Part shown: piece by piece, positions 1-9,704 of the stretch
Position numbering within the stretch: the stretch's first letter is position 1
Layout of the letters: every line of letters begins with the position of its first letter
Source: Triparma columacea
Taxonomy: Eukaryota > Sar > Bolidophyceae > Parmales > Triparmaceae
DNA length: 23,022 bases
NCBI GenBank assembly: GCA_030267965.1
Contig: BRYA01001476.1
Location: forward strand, 1 to 23,022
Reading direction: 5' to 3'
Made by a program: the position numbers and the translations under genes
Notes under the pieces: model-generated
Seen by the model: only the letters and a program-made list of their open reading frames with translations
Database searches by the model: none
Told to the model about the DNA's origin: nothing

Positions 1-2151
1 CGAGCCGTTCTGTCGAAGCTCGGTCTAGCCTTTGACGACGGCACGTTCGAGGAGAAGTTCACGAATGAATGGGACATGGATGCGTCAGGTGCTATCACCG
101 AAAACGAGTTTGTCAAGTTCTGTGTGACGGAGGTTGACAAGAACCAGAAGCGTGAGGTTGTCTTCAAGTTCATGAAGAAGGAAGACCAGTTCAAGCGTGA
201 ATTGGAAGCTCGAGATGAGTCGGAGTTGGATCCGCGCTACATCGTCAACGTGACAAAGTCCTTCCACGGCGAAACCTTCCGTGCTGCGCTCTCTTCCATT
301 CCCGAACTCGTCGAGTACAAGTACGCCGTCCTAATGCCCTCCGCGGATCGCAACCTCGACACGATCTTTCGTTCGGAGCGTCCTGATATAAACAAGATCC
401 GCGCCCTTGTGTCCGACGTCGCCAAGGCCGTTGAGCACCTGCATTCGAAAGAGCTCCTACACGGCGACCTCAAATTCCTGAATACCGTCCGTATCGATGA
501 GCGTTTGTGCCTGATTGACCTAGACGCGTCGGTCTTCATCGGCGACACCGATCCCGACGCAGAATTTAAGTCTTATGCTGGAGCGAAGTTCTCTTCTGGC
601 GTCCTTCCTCCTGAGATGATACACAAGCTCCGAGGAGAAGGGAACAATATGTTTGGGGCTTACTTTGAAAGTGTCACGAGTAGCGACCCTGAGCTTTGGA
701 ACAAAATCAAACCGAAGAGGAAGGGTAGACGCGGGGCTTACTACGTCGTGAAGACGTTCAGAACAGTTCGCGACGCCGATGGTTTTGAGCAACCTGAGCT
801 GCCCGAAGGTCTTCCTTACGATCTCGTGGAGGCTACTCCGGCGATTGACATTTGGTCTTTCGGCACGATCCTCTATGCACTCATCACGGGCTCGCCCTTA
901 TTTCCCGTGAACAGGGATGACGACCTCGACAGCGGCGAAGCAATGGCGGCGTTACATGATTGGGACGAGAACAGCCTAGCGGACAAATTGTCGACTATAG
1001 AGAACCCGCCCGTCAAGGACCTGCTTTTCAGGCTTCTCGCGAGGGACCCGGCCAAGCGCCCGAAGGATATGAAGGAGGTGCTCGCCCACGACTTCTTCGT
1101 GGAGCGCGCGGCGTCCCACTCGCAGGTCAAGGAGATTCTGGCGAGCACCAGGAGGTTGGAGATGAGCACTGCGCAGATCATCAAAATGAGCGCTACCACG
1201 CAGGCGCTGGTGGAGAAAAGCACGAGCAAGCTTTGCAAGGCCATCTTCGAGGCTACGGAGGTGAGCACGCCCACGAGGATGGTCATACTGCCTTACGCTC
1301 TGCCGCCGCCAGAAGGGGAGGTCAGCGAAGAAGAGCAGCAGTCCATGCTCGACCAGGCGGAGAGCTGGATCGGCACCGTGACGGGGTTGGTGGAAGAGGG
1401 CCAGGGCATGATCGAGAACCCAGCAAGCTACGCCAAGAGCTTCTTCGGGTCTGTTTTCAAGAACAAGGTTGAGGAGGTGAAGGAGTCGCTCTGCGAGAAG
1501 CACCTGTATCTATACCTGGTGGACGAGTTCACGAACAAGCCAGTGTACGACGAAAGCGGGGTCTACCCTATCAAAATTGAGACGAAGAGCGAGTTGGTTG
1601 ACAAGTACATGCCTATGATGAGAGTCGGTTTGCAGACGGCAGCGGTCGTCAACGGCGCTCTGTCCTTGGCCAACCTTTTTTGCCCCGCGGTGCCGAGCAG
1701 GCTCGTCCCCAAGTCCATGATTGACAAGGCGCAGGGTTTCGTGGATGGACTGGATAAGGGAAGCAACGTGGCGGAGAGCAGCAGCGTGCAGAAGCACGTT
1801 GACAGCGGGGACGGCGGTGGAGGTGCGAAGAGAGGAGAGGAGCTCAGGGACTTTGAGAAGTTTTTGTTGAAGCACGACCCAGAAAGTTCGTTCGCAGGTC
1901 TCTCCAGGGTCTGCAACGAGGAAAATGGGGACGCCATCTGGGTGACGGAGGATAGCACTCGGATGATCGAGCTTCAGAGCAATGACGGGAGTTACTTGGC
2001 CTTGGAAACAGAGATTGAGAGGATTGACAACTTGGTGAAGGAGAGGGACGCCACGATCGACAACTTGCTGAAGCAGATCGAGGGGCTTATGAAACAAGAG
2101 TCCAACGAGGGCAACGGTGGCAAAAGAGGGAGAAGAATCCACCCTGTGTGA
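1..2151 (+). CDS. EF-hand plus atypical protein kinase-like protein, 5' partial
   Basis: The frame is open from base 1, so the N-terminus lies outside the window; the first ATG (76) sits inside a motif and is unlikely to be the start. Bases 73-108 encode a canonical 12-residue EF-hand loop, DMDASGAITENE, with calcium ligands at the expected places. Counting from the ATG at 76, a VVFKF lysine (K31) resembles the kinase beta-3 lysine. HGDLKFLN (129-136) stands where HRDxKxxN is expected, DLD (148-150) replaces DFG, PPE (178-180) replaces APE, and DIWSFG (258-263) and the RDPAKRP motif (about 323-329) complete the C-lobe. A region around 475-545 (LYLYLVDEFTNKPV onward) has no function I recognise, and residues 645-675 look like a coiled coil. 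No glycine-rich loop is visible between EF-hand and K31. A Ser/Thr kinase-like fold is well supported; catalytic activity is uncertain. A possible AATAAA lies at 2189. Confidence 0.85.
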   Translation, partial: RAVLSKLGLAFDDGTFEEKFTNEWDMDASGAITENEFVKFCVTEVDKNQKREVVFKFMKKEDQFKRELEARDESELDPRYIVNVTKSFHGETFRAALSSIPELVEYKYAVLMPSADRNLDTIFRSERPDINKIRALVSDVAKAVEHLHSKELLHGDLKFLNTVRIDERLCLIDLDASVFIGDTDPDAEFKSYAGAKFSSGVLPPEMIHKLRGEGNNMFGAYFESVTSSDPELWNKIKPKRKGRRGAYYVVKTFRTVRDADGFEQPELPEGLPYDLVEATPAIDIWSFGTILYALITGSPLFPVNRDDDLDSGEAMAALHDWDENSLADKLSTIENPPVKDLLFRLLARDPAKRPKDMKEVLAHDFFVERAASHSQVKEILASTRRLEMSTAQIIKMSATTQALVEKSTSKLCKAIFEATEVSTPTRMVILPYALPPPEGEVSEEEQQSMLDQAESWIGTVTGLVEEGQGMIENPASYAKSFFGSVFKNKVEEVKESLCEKHLYLYLVDEFTNKPVYDESGVYPIKIETKSELVDKYMPMMRVGLQTAAVVNGALSLANLFCPAVPSRLVPKSMIDKAQGFVDGLDKGSNVAESSSVQKHVDSGDGGGGAKRGEELRDFEKFLLKHDPESSFAGLSRVCNEENGDAIWVTEDSTRMIELQSNDGSYLALETEIERIDNLVKERDATIDNLLKQIEGLMKQESNEGNGGKRGRRIHPV

Positions 2152-2388
2152 CGACTGATACTCACATCCGTAATCCTAAGCAAAAAACAATAAAAATTTG
2201 GAAAACCTAGCGCTACTAATGACTCCTAAGATTGTTACCCTCGCGTATTTAGACTTGGACACCGCAACCCGTGAATTAAAAAAAAACAAGGGTACGGAAA
2301 AGAGTAAGGTATAAAATAAACAAAAATTCCTCCTTTCCTCCCCCCTCTTCGGACCCACCCCCAAACCCAAATAAAGAGGGATAGCAAG
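2152..2388. promoter_or_regulatory. Intergenic spacer: kinase 3' UTR and SLBP promoter/leader
   Basis: This AT-rich stretch separates two genes on the same strand. It holds an AATAAA at 2189-2194, a possible polyadenylation signal for the upstream gene, and an A-run near 2278-2287. A pyrimidine-rich tract (2328-2360) precedes the SLBP start. No TATA box or other element can be named with confidence. Confidence 0.3.
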
Positions 2389-3545
2389 ATGGACACACAA
2401 ACGTCTCTGAAATTCGATATTCACGTGGACTCTCAATTGGTTCGAGATAAAGCGAATAACCCCCTTCTTAGCACCTCAACATCCTCTAATCCCTTTAATA
2501 ATAACATCACAGCAGAAGTTGTTCCCTCCACCTCGACTTCCAGCAAAGATGTCAACAATTCACGACCAGGATTGTCTAATCGTCTAAATAAAAACATCCA
2601 AAAGACAAATCAATACAACAAAAAACCATTACAACCATTAAATACTGACTCGAACCAACAGAAGAGCAGAAATATGTCTTGGCACAACCCGGAGGGAAGG
2701 AGGGGAAAAAGGGATAGGGATGATGATACAGAGAGCGGCAGAGCGAACGACAATCACTTCGGGTCGACTTCGGGGTCCAGTTCAGCGCCCCCGCCGCCCC
2801 CCTCGAAGAGGCGCAAGCCGTGTTCTAGACCTAATGCAAGGGAGGTGTTTGGGGAGATCAATGAGGTGAGAGACTGGAGCCCTCCTGCTTAGGAAGCCTC
2901 CTAGTTTTAAAGCCTCCTCGTTTGGAGCCCCGCTTACGAAGGGCTTTGTTTCGACTACGCCGACCGTTCGTCTGCTGAACCTAATGTGCCGGCCCTCACT
3001 TGTGCAACCCCCCTCTAAACCCCCCCCCCCCCCTCTCCCCCTCTCTCCCCCTCCAGTCCCAGTACCCCAACCGGGTACGCACCCGGGAGAAGCAGATATC
3101 CTACGGCAAGAACACCCTCTCCTACGACGCCTACACCGAGCTGGTCCCAGTGTCCTCCCGTTCCATAACGGACCCTTGGACTCCTGACGCCAAGGCTGAC
3201 ATCCCGAACAAGAGGTGGCTGGGGATGGTGAGGGGTTGGAGGAAGAGCCTGCACAAGTATGACACGGGGGGGAGGAAGGACGAGGTGGAACAGGGGAGGA
3301 AGGGGGGAGGGATGGAAAAGGAGGCAGCGGATGGGGCGGAGGAGGGAGGGGGGAGAAGCGGTAAGGGGAGGGAGGAGGAGAAGGCAACGGCGGAGAGGAA
3401 AGGATTGATTGTTACCCCGGACTTCCTCAGGGCAGGAGAGGGCCTTGGAGAGGAGGTCGTTGAGGAAACATACGAAGATAATGACGTAGGAGACGGTTGG
3501 GTTGACGAAGATGATGACAGCGACGACGACGATGATCTGCTGTGA
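2389..3545 (+). CDS. SLBP: Histone RNA hairpin-binding protein (SLBP)
   Basis: Two exons, 2389-2865 and 3057-3545, give 321 residues. The intron has a GTGAGA donor and a C/T tract ending CTCCAG, and the join is phase 0. In other eukaryotes SLBP binds the 3' stem-loop of replication-dependent histone mRNAs and acts in their processing, translation and turnover. The RNA-binding domain spans about residues 162-228 and straddles the intron: RTREKQISYGKNTLSYDAY matches the family signature, followed by PNKRW and the terminal WRKSLHKYD. The N-terminal part is rich in Asn, Ser and Thr and carries a basic SKRRKP stretch that could be a nuclear signal. The C-terminus is acidic (DDDSDDDDD). The human TPNK motif reads DIPNK here, so the regulatory threonine is absent. 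Unspliced reading runs into a stop at 2890-2892, just inside the intron. Identification is strong; the exact start rests on the first ATG. Confidence 0.92.
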
Positions 3546-3861
3546 GGAAGGGCGGGGGTGGGGGGATCGAAAGGGCAAAGGGAAGGAAATCGAGACATGT
3601 TGTAATACAAAAAATACCGAATAAGGGGAGATAGGACACGCCGAGAAAGCCAAACGAATTTAACGGTAAACGAGGACGAGGACTAGCGACGGTTTACACA
3701 ACCCGACGGGACAAAAGAGGATTTTCTACTACGGCCAACGCCCGCTCCCGCCAGCTGAACGCTTCAAATTTGTTGTTTTGTTACCTTCAACACACAGCCT
3801 TCTCCACTTTTCTTTAGGTTTTTCAGTCAGTTGGGCTCACTTCCTCATTTAGGCAGCTACC
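3546..3861. promoter_or_regulatory. Intergenic spacer between SLBP and CFAP43-like gene
   Basis: About 315 bases hold the SLBP 3' UTR and the CFAP43-like promoter. The stretch just upstream of the ATG is T-rich (3765-3850). The start itself has a good Kozak-like context, TACCATGGC. No RNA gene or repeat is apparent. Confidence 0.3.
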
Positions 3862-6800
3862 ATGGCTACCTACATCGAAGCCAGCACCGTTTTCTCCATC
3901 CCCTTCTCCCCCTCCTCCTCCCTCCCTCCCTCCCCCTCCCCCCTCGCTAAGGTCCAGTTCCTGAGTGACTCCAAGGCCCTGACCTCCTCAGGCAACGCCC
4001 TAATCGTGTCTGACCTCCTTGGCGGCAGGGAGGGGACGGACGACTTCCTCTTCTCCAAGACTGGGAGGGGCATCAGCGCCTTCGCCTACTCGCTGAAGAC
4101 GAAGAGACTGGCATACTCTGGGAGGGCCCTCAATCCAAATATTGAGATTGTCAAATGGCCCGGGGAGGGGGTGCCTGTCTGCACCATTGAGGGGTAAGTG
4201 GGGCGTTTTGGGGGATCACAGTATTTGTAGATGCCGGTTTTTACCAACATTCAAACCCCTTCCCCCGTAACCTCACCCTGACCCCCTCCCAACCCCCCCC
4301 CCCCCCCCCAACCGATTCAACAGGGGCACTGATATTGAGTACGCAGACATGACCTTCAGCAGGTGCGGGACCTTCATGGCCGCGCTTGGCGGTGTCCCGG
4401 ACCTCAAGCTCTTGATATGGAGGATCGAGAAGGAGAGCAAGATTGAGAGGAAGGCGGAGGAGAGCAAGGTGAGAGAGAGGGGTGGGGAAGAGGTTAATGA
4501 AAACACCGAACGAGCTCAAGTGAGGGAGGAAAAAATAAATTAACGAGACTGACGCAAAACCCTCGCACGCACAAACAAACTGCGCGCTCGCCTGCTGCAC
4601 CCCCCAGGATGCTCGTGACCCCTCCAAGATTTTCTCCATTACCCTCCCCTCTGTCTTCAAGAACCTCACCTTCGACCCGACCAACCCTGACTACGTCTCC
4701 CTCCTTTCCGCCGACGGTTCTTGCCTTCACATCTACCACCTAGTCAAGGTGATGCAGGAGTACGAGCATGAGCTCACCGTTTTAACCCTCCCCAAGTCCA
4801 CCAGCGCCAGGATCACTGGCTACACTTGGGGCATGAACGGTAACATCTTCGTCGGCGACTCCCTCGGCTCCCTCCACGTGTACTCCTCCCGCACCGGCTC
4901 CCTCTCCCACACTATCCCCTACCCCAAAACACCCGTCGAAGGCGCCTCCACCGGGTCAAAGGTCGTCGGGGCCTTTATTACCCAGAGCCACGTTGTCGTC
5001 GCGCACGAGGACTCGGCAACGTATTGGTACGCGAAAGGGGAGAACGGGACGCCGTACGGACAGCCAGCTCAGGAAGCGTTCATCGGTGTCGAAGAGAAGG
5101 TGAGGAGGGACAAAGCACGAAGAGAAAAGAGCGGCGACGGAAGACACTTACGCAATCCCCCCCCCCCCTCCCCCCCCCTCTCCCTTTTTGGCCTCCTCCC
5201 GCAGGTCAGCGCCATTGCCCACTCCACGGACTTTGCTCACCTCGTGCTGATTACGGCTTCGAATTGCTGCCACACCTGCCAGATGGAGGTTGACGAGGTG
5301 ACGCCCCCAGAGGACGAGATAAATTCGCCGGTTGGACTTGGAGTCTCAATCTCAGCTCCTACCGACGAGGACGAGTCCCAGCTCGTCGACTTCACCCTCG
5401 TTTCCCACGGCCATGCCAGGCCCGCCACATCCGTCTGCAGTGTTGTGCTGGGAGGGAAGCAGGCCAAAAGCGTCGTCGTTACCGGCGGCTGCGAGGGCCT
5501 CGTCAACGTCTGGGGCGGGAGTAGTGGAAAGAACCTCATGTCAAGTTTCAGAATCCCAGACGCCCCCCCCGTCACCTCCCTCTGCACCCTGACCACGACC
5601 TCCTGCTTCGCGGTAGGCACGGCGGACGGAACCGTGCGCATCTTTCACCTTTCCGCTCGCGGAAGCATTGACGACCTCGAGAGTAGCGGTGTCCGCATGA
5701 CATGCCTTTACAAGGTAAAGCTCACTCGTAAGCCTATCACGTCCATGTCCTTCGCTGAGAGCAGCAAGAAGCTCGCCGTCGGCGTCTACGAGGATGCCTC
5801 GGGCTTCATCCTCTCCCTGGACCCCGCCAAGGAAATGAGCCCAATTGCAACCTTCAAGTCCGAGGGCGCACTGGCCGCCCTTCTGTGGCTGCCAAGCGGG
5901 CAGCTCCTTGTCGGCTCATCCGACGGCCACCTCACCTGCCACGATGCCTCCACCGTCCAAGGGCAGAACGCCAGCGCGTCCTCTTCCACGAAAATCGGTG
6001 AGGAGCTGATCGCCGAGTGGAGCTGCGTCATGAAGGGCGTCAACAACCTCTGCAGCCTCGCGATGTCCCCGAAGATTGCCTCAGGCCGCTATTTCTACGC
6101 TGTCAGCACCAGCCAGAAGGGGGTGGAGACGTACAAGGTTCCAGACGGAATGTTCGACACTGCCAACCCCACCATTGAGCCAGTCGACCTCGCCGAGGCC
6201 GGAGCGAAGGGCGCCGTTACCCTCGCAGTTAGCCCGAGCGGCTCCCTCCTCGCGAGTGGAGGGGCTGGGGGTTCCTTGGTCCTCTACAAGATCAACGACG
6301 GCTCCTGTACCACGGTCTCAACCCTGAGCTCCCACGTCGGACCGATCCTTAGCGTGTGCTTCTCCGCCGACTCGGCCTCAATTCACACCTCCGGGTCCGA
6401 CGGCGCACTGATAACGTCCACCCTCGTCAACGCGTCCTCCTACGACCCTATTCCCTCCACCGATATCTACGACTTCCAGGCCGAGGAGATGAGATTGGTC
6501 GACGTCGAGAACATAGAAGAGGAAAGGCCATACGTGGAGATTCTCCTCGAGGGAAAGAAGGCCAAGCAGGAGAGCGAGAGCAAGCACACCAAGATCGAGG
6601 CCCTCGAGGGCATCAAGAGCTTGAGCGGGAGGCTCAGAGACATTCTAGAGAGGAACAAGGAAGCCCCTGACCTCGAGAAAATGGACAGGGACGAGTTCGT
6701 CATAGACGTAGATGGCAAGGCCGCCTATGAGGAGAAAAACCTTCGCACCGCCGAGGACGTTAGGAAGAGCATAAAAGATGAAGACAGGAAGAAGGACATG

Positions 6801-9542
6801 ATCGCTAGTAGGATCAGACAAGAGTGCTGGGACGTTATGGAGAACCACGCGAACGCCATCAATGCACTGGCCACTGAGGACCTCCACGTGAAAAACCTTC
6901 CCGTGCGGAAGATGCCTTCCAGCCAGCTGAGAAAGCTCAACCTCCTCAAGACTCTCAGGTTATCGGAGATCATGACGATGAGAGGCGACGGCGAAAAGTC
7001 GACGAATTGGTCGGGTTTGACTGACGAAGTCCCAGCCACCATCAAGTGGATCGTGAACACCGGGGTGCTCGAGGGGACGGCTGATGTCGAAGAAATTAAA
7101 AAGCAGATTGAGGAAGTCTCCAGGAAGGACGGCGAGGAGGAGAAGAAGGAGGAGGCCGCGGACGAAGACGAGGAAGAGGGCCTCGACGTGGAGATAACCG
7201 AGAACAGCCCCATCGCCGCCTTCCTTTACCACCCCCTTGCGATCCGCACCGACGCACAGAGGCGCATGCAGATCACTTTCCTCAACGAGCTAGTGAGACA
7301 AATAAGCGCAAATTTCAACAAGGAGTTCAACAAGCTTAAAGCCACCAAGGAGGACGTACTTGGAATCCTCGAGGGAAAGAACGACAGAATCAAGGAGATC
7401 TTGGCCGAGCTGAAGAGCAGCGACACGTACTTCAAGCCAACTTTGGGAGACGATGAGATCGAGGACAGCGTTCTGCAGCTTAAGGACGAGGAGATCACAA
7501 CGAGCGTCTACGAGAGCAAGAAGGACAGAGAGGCTAGGCTGAAGAAGGAGGAGGAGGCGAGGCTGCTCGCCGAGAGTGCCAAGGGCGACGACATCCCTAC
7601 CAGGGCCCTGAACGACATGATGAATGGAACCCTCGAGGTAAAGAAGGAGGCCATCAGCGAGGACATGCTCGTTAGGGAGGAGTGGATGGACGAGGTTCCT
7701 TTCGCTGAAATGACCGAAGACCAGAAGAAGGCTCTTGATGAGTACAACCTGAAGGCCAAGGAGATCATGGAAGCCCTCGAGAAGCAGAGGAAGGCACTCG
7801 AGTTGGAATTGAAGAAGATCAAGAGCGAGGTTGCCGAGGTTGTGAAGAGTTTTGACGACAAGTTGGTCGTGCTGGAAAACCTGAGGGCCGCTGTTCAGAT
7901 AACCACCCAGACCCAGGAGATGTATTGCTACAGACTCGGACTGGCCGTTATGAGGGGGGAGGACTGCGTGAGCGCCATCACTGACACAGAGGAGAAGATT
8001 GCCGGCCTCAACACCCAGAGGGACATTGCCGCCGCCCATGTCGCCACCTTGACCGATATCAAGGACGACGAGCAGCAAAAGTTCGACCTGGCGCAGGCCG
8101 AGTTAGTCCAGAGCGAGAAGAACTTTAGGAGGGAGATCCAGGAGACGAGCTCGGCCCCCTTCGACCAAGAAACTGTCAAGGTGCTTCTTGGACTCTACAA
8201 GACCAAGAAGGGCAACAACGAAAGGGGTGAAAGTGGCACGACTAGTTACAGTGGGAACAGAAACAGCGGAGGGATGAGCGGAAGCAGGCAGAGCGGAGGC
8301 AGGAGGAATTCATTGGGAAGGAAGAGCATGAGCAGGAGGAAGAGCATAGGCAGCAGAAGCAGGAGGTCCTTCAGTAGCACCGACGACGGGAACTCCCTCG
8401 GCCCCTTGCAAACCGCCATGAAGGAGGCCCAGCTGATGGCCGCGGAGGGCAAGTGGACTAGCGCCAAGGACCCATTCCTGGCTTCTGACGATGCCAGGGA
8501 CAAGGCCCTCAAGTACGCGGAGGTCGAGCAGGTGTCTTACGCACCTCTGGACATTGACGATCTTCCCGAGACTGCGATAAAAATTGCCGACCAAACTTTC
8601 GACAAGCTCAACGAGCTCAGGATGCGGAGGCTAGAGATGGAAAACGGGTTGTCTAAGCTGAACGCGAACTTGAAGGAGAGCGTCAAGCACATGGACAGGA
8701 GCAGGGACCAGCTCGCCTCCCTGGACAGGTCCATCGACCTGCTCCACGCCCGGCACGAAGCCCTCCTGGACGAGAGCGCCCTGGACAAGAAGAACATCGA
8801 GGTCCTGGCGGTCTTCAAGCAGGGGCAGGACGAGGTCGAGCAGGGGGCCGTGGCCACCAACTACGGGGACGCCATCCTCATACCTCAGAGCATCATAAAG
8901 GAGACCAACGTCGACATCCAGAACCTCGGAGACGAGAAGGTCAAGGTGCTGGAGAAGACGCTGAACTTCAGGAAGAAGATCAACTACATGAACTGGGAGC
9001 ACGAGTTCCTCGACCTCAAGGCCAAGAACGCCGAGGCTCACTACGTGGACCTCCAACTGCTCCGCGTGAACAAGCAGCTGAAGCAGATAATCAGCGGCGT
9101 TAAGATCGAGAGCGACAGGGTTAAGATGGAGAAGGCGGAGCAGCACCTCAGCAAGCTCCACAGCACCCACGCGGACAAGATGGCCAAGATGGAGAAGGAG
9201 CTGAGGAAAGTAAGGAAGGCCATCGCAGAGAGGGTCAAGGAGAACACCTCGTTAACAGCCCAGGTGAAGGAGCTCTCAGGTAACGTAGGTATCAGGGAGG
9301 CTATATACAAGAGCAGGGCCGAGGCGCAGGGTGGGGGGATGGACCCTGCGGCCAAGAAGATGAAGATGGTCACCATGAGGAGGAAGCTGGTGGACCTGGC
9401 GAGGGCGCAGACGGACGAGGTCGAGTTCCTGAGGGGGGAACTAGACAGACTTAGACAGAAAACTTTCCCAAGCTTTGCGAACGCGGCAAGGGAGAGATTC
9501 GAGGGGATGCCGGACGAAATTATGGACGGGGACTTCTATTAG
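3862..9542 (+). CDS. CFAP43: Cilia- and flagella-associated protein 43-like (WD repeats plus coiled coils)
   Basis: Four exons, 3862-4193, 4324-4468, 4608-5099 and 5205-9542, give 1768 residues, close to human CFAP43 (about 1,665). All introns are GT-AG. Residues from about 25 to 600 contain degenerate WD units, for example VTGGCEGLVNVWGG and VAVGTADGTVRIF-type segments. From about 620 to the end the protein is charged and largely coiled coil. RALNDMMNGTLEVKKEA (near residue 1120) and the C-terminal LRQKTFPSF are motifs I associate with the CFAP43/CFAP44 family. In that family CFAP43 and CFAP44 form the tether/tether-head that links inner dynein arm f to the doublet microtubule. Residues about 1331-1389 are an Arg/Ser-rich low-complexity insert. 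The third intron is a stop-free multiple of three, so its retention would keep the frame. CFAP44 is the main alternative; membership of the pair is much surer than the choice between them. Confidence 0.85.
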
Positions 9543-9704
9543 AGTTTGCCGGGTGTGTGTGTGTGGGGGGGGGGTGGGGGGAGGTTTTGTGGTTGTCCAA
9601 GGGGTGTGGGTGTGTGGGATGGTGAGAGATAAAATACAATCAAACAGACAAGCACAAACAAAAGAAACATTGAGTGTTATTATCTTATCAATAGTTGCGC
9701 TTCG
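9543..9704. other. Convergent 3' intergenic spacer with G/T-rich run
   Basis: This is the tail-to-tail spacer between the CFAP43-like gene and the membrane-protein gene. It begins with a GT-repeat and long G-runs (about 9551-9585), followed by an A-rich stretch. It probably carries the 3' UTRs of both genes. Confidence 0.4.

Noticed and set aside
3015..3653. Pro/Ser/Leu-rich minus-strand ORFs opposite SLBP exon 2
   Set aside because: They overlap the conserved SLBP RNA-binding domain and arise from purine-rich codons on the other strand.
7290..8078. Long minus-strand ORF opposite the CFAP43-like gene (262 codons)
   Set aside because: It is a Leu-rich shadow of GAG/AAG-rich coiled-coil codons.
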